44,135 bases of DNA from CAZGDB01 sp964524705 (lineage in GTDB: Bacteria; Pseudomonadota; Gammaproteobacteria; Berkiellales; Berkiellaceae): assembly GCA_964524705.1 (NCBI GenBank), contig CAZGDB010000014.1:1-44135 (forward strand). The letters are read 5' to 3'. Under the pieces are notes generated by a model. That model saw only the letters and a program-made list of their open reading frames with translations, was not told the DNA's origin and ran no database searches. The number at the start of each line of letters is the position of its first letter. The first letter of the stretch is position 1. The position numbers were made by a program, and so were the translations under genes. Below are positions 16,101 through 24,718 of the stretch, one piece after another.

Positions 16101-16898
16101 ATGGATTGGGATCAAATCCTCACTATTTCAGTTATACAAGGCTTAACAGAGTTTTTACCTGTATCTTCTTCTGCACATTTGGCCCTTATTCCTGCGCTCA
16201 CAGGGTGGCAAGACCAAGGTATGGCCTTTGATGTGGCTGTGCATTTTGGAACGCTAGCGGCGGTTTTAACTTACTATAGAGTGCAGTTATGGGGGTTAAT
16301 CACTGCAAGCTTTGGATTTTTAAAAACACGTACCATGACCGCGGATACCTGGAGTGTCTTTTATTTGATGATTGCAACCTTACCGGCTTGTGTGCTGGGG
16401 TTATGGTTGGCGCCATTGGTGTCACATTTGTTGAGAGACCCTAAGGTCTTGGCTACGACGTCGGTAATTTTTGGGATTGTTTTAGGATTGAGTTACTTAA
16501 AGGGGACTCAACAAAAATCCTGGGGACAAATAGGGTTCAAAGAAGCAGCATGCATAGGATTGTGTCAGGCCGTTAGCTTAATACCAGGGGTGTCGCGTTC
16601 AGGGATTACCTTGAGCGCAGGCTTGGGGTTGGGATTAAGTATTGAGGCAGCTGCGCGGTTTTCTTTTTTATTATCAATACCTACGATCTTAGGGGCGGGA
16701 TTGCTCACGAGTATTAAGATTGCGCAAAGTGCTACACCTGTGGCGTGGGGACCAATGGGGGCAGCGGTGGTATGTACCAGTGTGGTGGCTTATGCCTGTA
16801 TTGCTAACTTTGTACCCCTGTTGTCTAAAATAGGTGTGTGGCCCTTTGTGGGCTATCGCGTATTGCTAGGTGTTGCACTGTGGTGGTGGTTATTTTAG
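16101..16898 (+). CDS. uppP: Undecaprenyl-diphosphatase UppP/BacA
   Basis: The 265-residue integral membrane protein removes phosphate from undecaprenyl diphosphate, recycling the lipid carrier for peptidoglycan and other envelope polymers, and confers bacitracin tolerance when abundant. The two family motifs are present: QGLTEFLPVSSSAHLAL (about residues 14-30) and PGVSRSGITLSAGLGLG (about 170-186), which together form the active site. Length agrees with E. coli UppP (273 aa). It lies 69 bases after tRNA-Arg, so it may share its transcript. The stop overlaps the convergent 605-residue gene by 4 bases. Confidence 0.96.
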   Translation: MDWDQILTISVIQGLTEFLPVSSSAHLALIPALTGWQDQGMAFDVAVHFGTLAAVLTYYRVQLWGLITASFGFLKTRTMTADTWSVFYLMIATLPACVLGLWLAPLVSHLLRDPKVLATTSVIFGIVLGLSYLKGTQQKSWGQIGFKEAACIGLCQAVSLIPGVSRSGITLSAGLGLGLSIEAAARFSFLLSIPTILGAGLLTSIKIAQSATPVAWGPMGAAVVCTSVVAYACIANFVPLLSKIGVWPFVGYRVLLGVALWWWLF

Positions 16899-18712
16899 GG
16901 ACTGCGTCGCGGAGGAGTCACGGTGATTTCAGACTTTGGTGTCTCTTGCTCTAGTGCGTTTTGATGTTGCTTTGCCTGTTTGCTGGTGTGGGCGCTTGCA
17001 GGCAGCGGAACAGTCTCTTTTTCAACCGGTTTGGGTTGCTGTGCAAAAAAAGCCACATTGACAGGATCTTTGTGCATCGCATATAGGAGCTTTTGTGCTG
17101 CGGTTTCTACTGTGGGGCGCTGGTCTTTTTTAATGAAGGCGCCAAGATCTAATGCCTTTATTTGATTTTCAACACGCTGAGCTGCAGGATCTCCTGCTAG
17201 TTGCAAAGTCTTGAGTTGTACTTGTAATGCAAATTTAATGCGTGCATACATATCAGCCTGTGGAGAAAATTGTAGATTACGAATATCTGCTACCGTGCCC
17301 CCATTTTTAAAATGATTAATCATACTTAAAGCTTGCGCTTCAGCAACAAGATTCATTTTGTCGGTCAGAGGGATAGATTTTCCATCTGCTAGCTTACCTT
17401 CCACGCTAAATTTTAGTGTTTCTGTTTTGGCAGAGCTTGTGACGTTGATGCGGATTTCTGCAGGATCTTTAGGATGTTGTGGAGCACCGTTAAACACTAA
17501 GGGGATTGTAATATCGCTGTTGGCTTTTCTGTACCATTTTTCTTCATGGGCATTAATTCTAAAGGCTGGTTTTTCCGTATCATTGAGCGTGGTGATGCCC
17601 TGATATCGGGTTGCAATACTTTGGATATTCTCAGCCATAGTGCTTGCAAATGTTTTCATATCAAATTTTGCAGTAGAGTGCCCGAATATAACTTGTGTTT
17701 GTGGGTCGTTTGCAGCATCATGAAGTGTGGTTTGTACTGCATTCAGCTCTGTTTGTTCTGTTCCTTGAAGGCCAGTTTGTATAATTTTGCGATATTGTTC
17801 TGCCAATCCTGTTAAAAGGGACTTGTTGATTCCCATTTCTGTGAGCGTTTGATGTAATACTGGATTATTCTTTTGGGTTTCTTGAAATTCCTTTATATAG
17901 TCCTTAATAGGGCTGTTTGAGTTGTCTATTTTTTTTAGGTGTTCAGAAACCGTTTGTATTCTGTCTCTTTCTAAGGTGGGTAATTCTTGATGTGTTTGTA
18001 TTTCGTCGAGCTTGTTTGTTATTTCTTTTAATATACGATGAAAAGTTTCGTCAGCGATCTGGGCTTCGATAAAATCTATTTTTTCATTAGGTTTCTCGAG
18101 TGCTTTTATAGCCTCGTCGATGCCCGCTAATGCAAGCATGTTAGCGGTGTTGTTTTTGTCTTGTGGATATTTTGATTTTGTTTGGAAAATTTTTCTGAGA
18201 TTATCTCCGCCGTACACCATTATTCGGGTGTTTCCGCCTTTTTTTTCTATGCCGACGCGTACGTATTCGTGTTGTACCTTTCCTTTTTGATCGAGGTAAA
18301 AAATTGTGCAAGTTGGTAAACCCGTAGGGCCAGGGCGGACGATCTTCCCTAATACGTGGACATCAGATTTTCCTAGATTTTGCAAATATTGTTGTGTGTT
18401 AGAATCTCTATCCTTGGCAATACCTACTTGTTTTTGGAGGTTATCCTCTATTTTTTTAAAGAACGCGCTTGAGCTTAAATCTAAATACGTGAGGTTGGGG
18501 TCTTCGGTTCCCGGTGCAACTAGATTAGGAATTGCTGGGAGCGAATCTAGAATAGTACGTGTGTCGTCAATTGTGGATAGGTGATCGAAGGTTGCATTTC
18601 CGGCAGCCATTATGTCTTCCTGAGTCAGGGGTGATTCCGCATCCTCATATTGGTCGCTATATTGGTCGCTATTATTTTTATCCGAAAATTGATTTGGTGA
18701 TTGACCAGACAT
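16895..18712 (-). CDS. Large soluble protein of unknown function, effector-like
   Basis: The 605-residue protein starts at an ATG with AGAGG 6 bases upstream. I recognise no family. It is hydrophilic with no signal peptide or membrane helix. The first 50 residues are polar and disordered-looking (many Asp, Gln, Ser), the middle is predicted mostly helical, residues about 385-480 have a beta-rich look, and the tail is Pro/Glu/Lys-rich, ending TVTPPRRSP. Cysteine is almost absent. This profile (large, unique, single gene, disordered ends) is common among type IV secretion substrates of intracellular gammaproteobacteria, but no secretion signal can be confirmed. It overlaps uppP by 4 bases tail to tail. 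Confidence 0.7.
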   Translation of the reverse strand: MSGQSPNQFSDKNNSDQYSDQYEDAESPLTQEDIMAAGNATFDHLSTIDDTRTILDSLPAIPNLVAPGTEDPNLTYLDLSSSAFFKKIEDNLQKQVGIAKDRDSNTQQYLQNLGKSDVHVLGKIVRPGPTGLPTCTIFYLDQKGKVQHEYVRVGIEKKGGNTRIMVYGGDNLRKIFQTKSKYPQDKNNTANMLALAGIDEAIKALEKPNEKIDFIEAQIADETFHRILKEITNKLDEIQTHQELPTLERDRIQTVSEHLKKIDNSNSPIKDYIKEFQETQKNNPVLHQTLTEMGINKSLLTGLAEQYRKIIQTGLQGTEQTELNAVQTTLHDAANDPQTQVIFGHSTAKFDMKTFASTMAENIQSIATRYQGITTLNDTEKPAFRINAHEEKWYRKANSDITIPLVFNGAPQHPKDPAEIRINVTSSAKTETLKFSVEGKLADGKSIPLTDKMNLVAEAQALSMINHFKNGGTVADIRNLQFSPQADMYARIKFALQVQLKTLQLAGDPAAQRVENQIKALDLGAFIKKDQRPTVETAAQKLLYAMHKDPVNVAFFAQQPKPVEKETVPLPASAHTSKQAKQHQNALEQETPKSEITVTPPRRSP

Positions 18713-18802
18713 CTTCAGCCTCTATTCCTTACGAATACATGGCTTTAGTTTAGGTGATTTTTTTCAGGGCGTGTTACGAAAATAGGTGACAGTGCAAGTC
18801 AG

Positions 18803-18823
18803 TGGGGAGGGTGAACCTCCCCA
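18803..18823. repeat. 8-bp hairpin TGGGGAGG/CCTCCCCA after the MFS gene
   Basis: A GC-rich perfect stem with a 5-base loop lies just past the MFS stop on the minus strand. No T run follows on the minus strand, so it may stabilise the 3' end rather than act as a classical terminator. Confidence 0.55.
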
Positions 18824-18836
18824 TGATTTTGTAGCA

Positions 18837-20108
18837 TTAGTCTTTTTTGAGCGTCTCTTTCAGACAGATGGCACAGATAAGCGCTAACAATGGGCATAGC
18901 GGTAAAATGCGCATTGCTGATTGAAAAGCTTCTGCAGAGTAGGCAGGAATACCATTGAGGTACTGACCATCCCAATAGAAGTTGATGAGTAGCCCTATAA
19001 CAGGCTGTAGGCAAGCACCAATGATGACGCTAATCATATTGGTTATCCCAACCGAAAGCCCTGTAGAATGCTCAGGATGCATTTCCCCAGCTACAGTGTA
19101 GGCAGCAATCAATCCTGCATTGCTGAGCCCAAAAATAAACATAATGATGGCAATATGCAGTGCAGATAAACCCGTTGCATAAATCAGCGTAGGCACAATA
19201 ATCAGACCTGCAATTGCAGAAATAATCATTGTGGGGCGACGACCGATTTGATCTGCCAACCAACCAAACAGTGGGCCACCACAGAACCAACCTAAAAAGA
19301 TTAGGCTGCCAGCACGTGCAGCTTCAGCATGAGAGATTTGATGTACACCTACTAAAAAGCTTACACCCCACAGTTCACCAAAAACTTCTACTGGTGCATA
19401 TATTAACCCTGCATACAAGGCATTGAACCAGGTATAACGACACCATAAGACCTGCGCAATATAATTCCACAGTTTTGGCTTAGGAGTGTGATCGATAATA
19501 TCGTCCGCTTTAGGATCTACATTGGTAGGATGGTTGCGTACAAAGATTGCAATTAAAGCCCCTAGGGTGAGCAAGGCCATAGCTACAAGTTGTAAGCTCG
19601 GGCGCCAACCAATATTACTCACTAAGTGTGATAAAGGGCCATTGCCGGTTGCCGCGCCTAACATCCCCATACCTTGCGTTAAGCCGATAACCAATCCTAA
19701 ATGTTTGGGAGAGAACCAGGCGCGTGCCAGTTTGATAGAACCGACAAATGCAAACGCTGCCACTAGCCCAAAAAATAAGCGCGCAAAATACACCTCTGTA
19801 ATATTGCCAGAGAGCGATAACATTAAAGCGCTGCAACCGCATAAGATTGCAGACAGTGCTAATAATAAACGAGGACCAAAGCGGTCTAAAAAGAAACCAG
19901 CTGGCAGCTGCATAAACAGATAGCCAACATAAAAAAAGCCAGAGAGCTTACCTAGTTCTAGGGCGGTAATGGTAAATTCATGCATGAGGTCTGCTGTAAT
20001 CACAGAAATAGAGACTCTCACAATATAATGTGTAAAAAAGAAGAGGGCGCCCAAACTCCAAAAAAACCAAGCGCTACGGCTGTCTTTGGTTTTAACAGGG
20101 AACGACAT
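18837..20108 (-). CDS. Major facilitator superfamily transporter
   Basis: The 423-residue protein has about 12 membrane helices in two halves. Family motifs are visible: YLFMQLPAGFFLDRFGPR after TM2 and the equivalent loop GWLADQIGRRPTM in the second half. It resembles sugar-phosphate/organic-anion carriers of the MFS that are abundant in Legionella and Coxiella relatives, but the substrate cannot be assigned. A strong GGAG site precedes the ATG. It is divergent from the TolC-like gene, with about 200 bases between them that contain the palindrome AGAGATCTCT at 20221-20230. Confidence 0.9.
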   Translation of the reverse strand: MSFPVKTKDSRSAWFFWSLGALFFFTHYIVRVSISVITADLMHEFTITALELGKLSGFFYVGYLFMQLPAGFFLDRFGPRLLLALSAILCGCSALMLSLSGNITEVYFARLFFGLVAAFAFVGSIKLARAWFSPKHLGLVIGLTQGMGMLGAATGNGPLSHLVSNIGWRPSLQLVAMALLTLGALIAIFVRNHPTNVDPKADDIIDHTPKPKLWNYIAQVLWCRYTWFNALYAGLIYAPVEVFGELWGVSFLVGVHQISHAEAARAGSLIFLGWFCGGPLFGWLADQIGRRPTMIISAIAGLIIVPTLIYATGLSALHIAIIMFIFGLSNAGLIAAYTVAGEMHPEHSTGLSVGITNMISVIIGACLQPVIGLLINFYWDGQYLNGIPAYSAEAFQSAMRILPLCPLLALICAICLKETLKKD

Positions 20109-20316
20109 AGGAGACTCCTTTAGTTTTTAGTGACTTGATGTACCATCACTGTACCTGTAAGTCGGGATGATATCGCAAAATCGATGCGCACGCATCCTTT
20201 TGCAGGCGACTTTTACTGTAAGAGATCTCTGCAAAACATAAGTTAGTTGTATTTTCGATATATAAAGATTGACATTGCCAGAGCGGTTTTGTAGGCTTCC
20301 CGCCTGGATGGGACCT

Positions 20317-21672
20317 ATGACGAAATTTATATTTTTATTGAGTTTGTGTTGGAGTGCAGCGCTGCAAGCAGCACCGCTGACCTGGTACGAATTAGGTGCG
20401 CGTGTGTTACAAGTGCATCCGGAACTGTCTTTAAAAGCAGTTGAAAAACAGATTGTTACGCAGGAAAAAATTTTATTAGATAATTATTTTATGCCAGAGG
20501 TAACTTGGCAGAGTGATTATGCACAACAACAAGCGCGTGACGTGGGTTCACAACAACAAATACAATTAGGTCCGCGTTTAGATTGGCAATTACCTACTGG
20601 AACACAAGCACAATGGCATAGTTATAATACATGGCATACGGCTTCTGGTATTGTGAGTAATCAGCAAACTTGGGGTGCAAGTTTGCGCTTGAAACATCAA
20701 GTATGGCCTAATCCTCAAAAAACTTTACAGGCAGAAAGAAAAGGTAAACAACTTGGTATTCAAAGACATGATGTTGAAAAAAACATGTTGGAAAATCAAG
20801 TGTTGTTAGCATTGTTGTCACATTATTTAGAATTGTTGGCCTTACAGCAGCGTTTAGAGATTTATGAAACAACCTTGGCGCGATTAAAGCAAGAACAAAA
20901 GGTGATGCAGGTACAGGTAGAGCTCGGAAAACGCCAAGTTTTAGAGTTGCGCAGTTTTGAGTTGTATATAGAACGTGAAAAATTGCAGTATTTAGAAACA
21001 CAACAACAATATGCCTTTGAAAGGAAAAAGTTTTTAGAAGATCTCGAATTGTCAGAGCAAACAGAAATTGTGTGGGAAACGCCGGTATTGCCAGAAGTGC
21101 CTTCTGAACAGCCGTCTGAAACCTTACATATTTTAAAATTACAAGAAAAGCATGCTTATTTAAATTATCAAAAAAATACTCAAATCGTGCCTGGTACACT
21201 TGAATTGCATGCTGATTGGATTGCACATCCTACCTTGTTATCAGGCACACAAGCCACAGGTTATACCCAATGGGGGGTCCAGTGGCGACTGCCTTTAGGC
21301 AGTAATGGTCAAGCACAAAAACGTAAAAGTCGCTATGTTAGTCTTTTAGAGTGGCAACAGTCACGACTACAGACTAAAAAATTCATACAAGAGCAACAGC
21401 AAGAGCAAGTTTTAACCGCACAGTCTCTAGATCATTTAAATCAAAAAATTATGTTAAGTAAACGAGCCGTTGAGATTGCAGAACAATTAGAAAAACAAGC
21501 CTTTTTAAAGTGGGAGTTAGGGCTGATGAGCACGACTGAGTGGCTGGAAACCAAAGGCCGAGCACAACACGCACATTTTAATTTATTGCTAGAAGAACAA
21601 CAAAAAATTACAAAAAGTGCCTGGTTGACCCATGTGCGTGGAGGAGTGTTACGAACATGGCTGTTTTCTTAA
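20317..21672 (+). CDS. TolC-like outer membrane efflux protein
   Basis: From the ATG at 20317 the protein has 451 residues and a clean signal peptide (MTKFIFLLSLCWSAALQA, then APLTW). A TTG at 20269 and an ATG at 20308 are alternative starts that would spoil the signal. The body shows two long Gln/Glu/Leu-rich coiled-coil stretches (about residues 150-240 and 350-440) as in TolC-family outer-membrane channels, the exit duct of tripartite export machines. It overlaps the adaptor gene by 16 bases, which indicates cotranscription and a shared machine. The similarity is structural; no diagnostic catalytic motif exists for this family. Confidence 0.72.
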   Translation: MTKFIFLLSLCWSAALQAAPLTWYELGARVLQVHPELSLKAVEKQIVTQEKILLDNYFMPEVTWQSDYAQQQARDVGSQQQIQLGPRLDWQLPTGTQAQWHSYNTWHTASGIVSNQQTWGASLRLKHQVWPNPQKTLQAERKGKQLGIQRHDVEKNMLENQVLLALLSHYLELLALQQRLEIYETTLARLKQEQKVMQVQVELGKRQVLELRSFELYIEREKLQYLETQQQYAFERKKFLEDLELSEQTEIVWETPVLPEVPSEQPSETLHILKLQEKHAYLNYQKNTQIVPGTLELHADWIAHPTLLSGTQATGYTQWGVQWRLPLGSNGQAQKRKSRYVSLLEWQQSRLQTKKFIQEQQQEQVLTAQSLDHLNQKIMLSKRAVEIAEQLEKQAFLKWELGLMSTTEWLETKGRAQHAHFNLLLEEQQKITKSAWLTHVRGGVLRTWLFS

Positions 21673-22622
21673 AAAAATATAGTTGGTTGCTATTATGCTG
21701 TGGCTCAAGTTTGGCGGGTACACTGGAGTATCATGCCGAAGTCAGCCCAGCAGCATTATACGCTTTAAATGCACCCGCATTGTCTGTTTTAGAAATGGTG
21801 CAGGTGATTCCAGGTCAGAAAGTCGAGAAAGGTGAAATTTTATTTACCTTATCTTCTGCTGAGTTAGCCGACAAAAAAGCATTACTGCAGTTAGAGTTAC
21901 AAAAAATTACTGCAGAATATAATCAAGCGCTAAACTGGAAAGGTTCCACCAGTATGCAGTTGGCAACGCTTAGGCTAGAACAATCAAAACTCCAAGTAGA
22001 AGAAGCACAAAAACGACTGAGTAATACCCAGCGACTTTTAGAGGCACAAGCCATTACTCCTGCTGAGGCGGCGCGAGAACAACAACAATATCAACAGGCC
22101 ACACAGCAACTGAAAATGAGTGAATTAGAACAAATTGCACTTCAAGAACAAGGCGGAGCAGCCAGAGTCTCGCTGTTACAAGCGCAATGTGATTACACCG
22201 CTTCACAACTTGCAGCCGTGCAAGCACAAATTGAGGCGTTGACTGTAAAAGCACCTGCTACGGGCTGGGTGTCCTATGTGCCTGAAAATAAAAAAAATCA
22301 AGGTTGTTTTGCGTGGCAACTAAAGTCTAGTTGTGAAGGGCAGCAACCGTTTGCAGTTGTTGTCTCAAATGCTCCATGGATAGTAGAGGTGGTCGTGGAT
22401 GAGTTGGATTATTTTAAAATAGATCTTAAAACAGGTGTCACTATTCACCCTGTGACGGATATTCATCGAGCATATAAGGCAACGGTTGCTTGGAAAGAAC
22501 CTCTTCCCATAAAAGAGAAAGCAGAGTTAGGGCATTATAAGGTACGTCTAGTACTGGAGAAATCAACTCCGCTGTGGGTAGGGCAGTCAGTGATTGTAAA
22601 GTTTATGATAGATGGCGCCTGA
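21657..22622 (+). CDS. HlyD-like periplasmic adaptor (membrane fusion protein)
   Basis: The 321-residue protein begins with a hydrophobic signal or anchor (FLKKYSWLLLCCGSSLAG). Next comes a lipoyl-like half (VIPGQKVEKGEILFTLSSAEL, about residues 50-70), a long alpha-helical hairpin of Gln/Glu/Ala (about 75-190), the second lipoyl half (IEALTVKAPATGWV) and a beta-barrel with VGQSVIVKFMIDG at the end. This order is that of adaptors linking an inner-membrane pump to TolC. The partner pump is not adjacent; the FtsX-like permease at 23708 is the best local candidate. Confidence 0.78.
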   Translation: MAVFLKKYSWLLLCCGSSLAGTLEYHAEVSPAALYALNAPALSVLEMVQVIPGQKVEKGEILFTLSSAELADKKALLQLELQKITAEYNQALNWKGSTSMQLATLRLEQSKLQVEEAQKRLSNTQRLLEAQAITPAEAAREQQQYQQATQQLKMSELEQIALQEQGGAARVSLLQAQCDYTASQLAAVQAQIEALTVKAPATGWVSYVPENKKNQGCFAWQLKSSCEGQQPFAVVVSNAPWIVEVVVDELDYFKIDLKTGVTIHPVTDIHRAYKATVAWKEPLPIKEKAELGHYKVRLVLEKSTPLWVGQSVIVKFMIDGA

Positions 22623-22632
22623 ATTTAGAGTT

Positions 22633-23670
22633 TTAGCTAAACAGGGTTTTTCTTTTAAGAACACCAGCGCCAATTACTGATGTTTTGATTTTTTTTGGAG
22701 TGTCTTCCGCATCTCTACTGGAAAAAATTGTATAAGCCGTTTTTTGGGGTGGGGTGCCTTCTGGAGGGAGTTGCAGACCGCTAATATGTTGTTTAAAAAT
22801 GAGTGGATTAGTATTGAATGTTGGGTTAGCAATAGATACATTTCCGGTTGATTTGGTTTGTTTTTTATAAATTACACGACAACCACGGATTAGTGGTTTT
22901 TTTGTTTTTTTAGAAAGTTTTTTCATAAATCGAGAGGAATCAGATAACACACCAATCAGCGTGTTTTTACAGTTTTTACAGATGGTGCGTGTGGAGTAGA
23001 GGTCTAAAACAGTTCCAGTAATATTTTTCGGGTTGAAGTCTTTTATTTTCTCTGACAGTTTTTGTAAATAATATTTTACTGTTTTTTTATGATTTAAATG
23101 CGTGACTAACGCTTGTTCAGAATGGTGGAATAGTTGGGCAAACACAGCGGGATTTTTTATTGCGTTTGGGGAAGTTGATTTTCTGCGACTAGGGGTTGGT
23201 TTTTTTTGACTGGCTGCGTGGAATTCTTGAATTCTCTGGCGTGGCGGGGTATGTGGTTGTTGGTTGGCTTTTCCTATGGAATATACATCAGGTTCTTCAG
23301 GAATTTGCACCGGTAGTGAAATAAATTCTTGGGTATGATTGCTGGGGTCTTGAATGATAAACCCGATTTCTGCTATGGCAATATTACGCTTGGCATGGCC
23401 ACTGTTATCTAATTCACTCGGTTTGCGATCTTTATATTCTTTTTCGGTGGCTGCATCACACGCTGATCCAAAGTGTGCAACATTGAATAAGGGAGTGAGC
23501 GGTAATTGATACCTGCGGTTAATGCCTACTTTTAAAGTACGGGCGGTCCGTAAACGTGAAGGGCTGAGTCCCATAGCTGAGTTTGGCAACTTATTTTTCT
23601 TATAATTCGACCAATTTAACATAAATTGGAGACGTTGAGGAGTCTTGACAGGGTGTCTGCCCCCTCTCAA
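22633..23670 (-). CDS. Predicted cytidine-deaminase-fold protein, possible toxin or effector
   Basis: The frame gives 345 residues from a TTG at 23670; ATG codons at 23622 and 23574 are alternatives and no strong ribosome site decides. The first 170 residues are basic, Pro/Ser-rich and look disordered. Residues 183-190 read HSEQALVT and 224-236 read LYSTRTICKNCKN, giving H183-x-E185 and C231-x-x-C234. These match the (H/C)xE and CxxC zinc motifs of the deaminase superfamily, although the usual Pro before the first Cys is Ile here. No export signal is seen. It lies on the opposite strand between the adaptor and the FtsX-like permease. Function as a nucleic-acid or nucleotide deaminase is inference. 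Confidence 0.5.
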   Translation of the reverse strand: MRGGRHPVKTPQRLQFMLNWSNYKKNKLPNSAMGLSPSRLRTARTLKVGINRRYQLPLTPLFNVAHFGSACDAATEKEYKDRKPSELDNSGHAKRNIAIAEIGFIIQDPSNHTQEFISLPVQIPEEPDVYSIGKANQQPHTPPRQRIQEFHAASQKKPTPSRRKSTSPNAIKNPAVFAQLFHHSEQALVTHLNHKKTVKYYLQKLSEKIKDFNPKNITGTVLDLYSTRTICKNCKNTLIGVLSDSSRFMKKLSKKTKKPLIRGCRVIYKKQTKSTGNVSIANPTFNTNPLIFKQHISGLQLPPEGTPPQKTAYTIFSSRDAEDTPKKIKTSVIGAGVLKRKTLFS

Positions 23671-23707
23671 TATGCGGTAATTCCTGAAAATAGAGATAGA
23701 TTTTTTT

Positions 23708-24703
23708 ATGCGTAAACGTGTAGGTGCCTTATTAGCGGGAGCTTATGGGGTTGCTTTGGTCTTATTTGTGGCCAGTATTAGTCTGTGCGTGACTGCTTAT
23801 CATCAGATCTATAGTTCCCATACTGCCTGGGATGGATGGGTGCGTGTGGATGCTTTGGGGGTTCAAGAGACATTGAGCTATAGCGCCTGGAGTGCTTTAA
23901 AATCTGAATTAAAAGCCAAGCAACTACAAGCTACGCCTTTGTTATATGCAGCACCGATGCAGACTGGCAATAATGTACTGATAGTGGATGGGGATTTTTT
24001 ACAGCAGGCCTGTAGACAATCTATAGTGCCCTTTAGTTTAGAAGGGGTGCGCAGTGAGCAGGGATTGCCGTCAATGGTTTGGTATAAAAAACGTGCGGTG
24101 TCTTTTGACCCTGTTTGTGAACTGACAGCAACGCCTCTCTTAGAATGGACGTTGGAACCATTTTATATGCTAACCCTTGAAACGGCACTCAGATTGAATG
24201 AATCCTTATCCATCCGGACGATATTAGTGAAGGCGCCTGATGCACTTTCAGTAGTGCGGGCTTTTTGGCAGCAGCAGTTGGGAAGAGTGCCACAGTTGCA
24301 AGTGCGCAACGTACAAGTGTTTGCAAGTGAGCTTACTCAAAATATGCGTTCGACAGTACTTCAGGCTTTTGGGGTGGTCTTGAGTTTGGGGTTAGGATTA
24401 ATTTTTAGTACTGGTTTTTTTTGGTATCGTTTAGTAATACGTAAAGAAAGTTGGCTACGTTATGTTTTTGGCCAAACCCCTGCTGCAATACAGGCAGGTT
24501 TAAGAAGACAGGTGCGAAATTTACAGTGGGTGGTCAGTCTAGGGGCTTTTATAGTGGTGCAGTGTTTGTTACCGGTGTTAATGATTAGTTTGTCTCTAGT
24601 AGGGTTGCTCGTGCTCTTTTTTTTAAGTTGGGTAACTCCAAAGATTCTATTGATGCTCTTGCACCCTGAACGATATTCGTATCAAATGCAAAGGATAGAG
24701 TAG
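23708..24703 (+). CDS. FtsX-like permease-type membrane protein
   Basis: The 331-residue protein has one N-terminal membrane helix (about residues 7-30), a periplasmic domain of about 180 residues, then three helices near 215-240, 272-293 and 295-317: the four-helix FtsX/MacB layout. After the second helix, RKESWLRYVFGQTPAAIQAGLRRQ resembles the cytoplasmic loop that contacts the ATPase in these ABC permeases. No ATP-binding subunit is encoded nearby. It is followed 15 bases later by the M61 peptidase gene. It may work with the TolC-like and HlyD-like proteins upstream; an undescribed single-gene membrane protein is also possible. Confidence 0.5.
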   Translation: MRKRVGALLAGAYGVALVLFVASISLCVTAYHQIYSSHTAWDGWVRVDALGVQETLSYSAWSALKSELKAKQLQATPLLYAAPMQTGNNVLIVDGDFLQQACRQSIVPFSLEGVRSEQGLPSMVWYKKRAVSFDPVCELTATPLLEWTLEPFYMLTLETALRLNESLSIRTILVKAPDALSVVRAFWQQQLGRVPQLQVRNVQVFASELTQNMRSTVLQAFGVVLSLGLGLIFSTGFFWYRLVIRKESWLRYVFGQTPAAIQAGLRRQVRNLQWVVSLGAFIVVQCLLPVLMISLSLVGLLVLFFLSWVTPKILLMLLHPERYSYQMQRIE

Positions 24704-24718
24704 CGTATTGGCAGGGCC

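Noticed and set aside
16895..16960. C-terminal type IV secretion signal (E-block) in the 605-residue protein
   Set aside because: The tail has a few Glu residues but no clear E-block; calling it a signal would be over-reading.
20109..20119. Inverted repeat AGGAGACTCCT over the MFS ribosome site as a regulatory hairpin
   Set aside because: The loop would be a single base, too short to fold.
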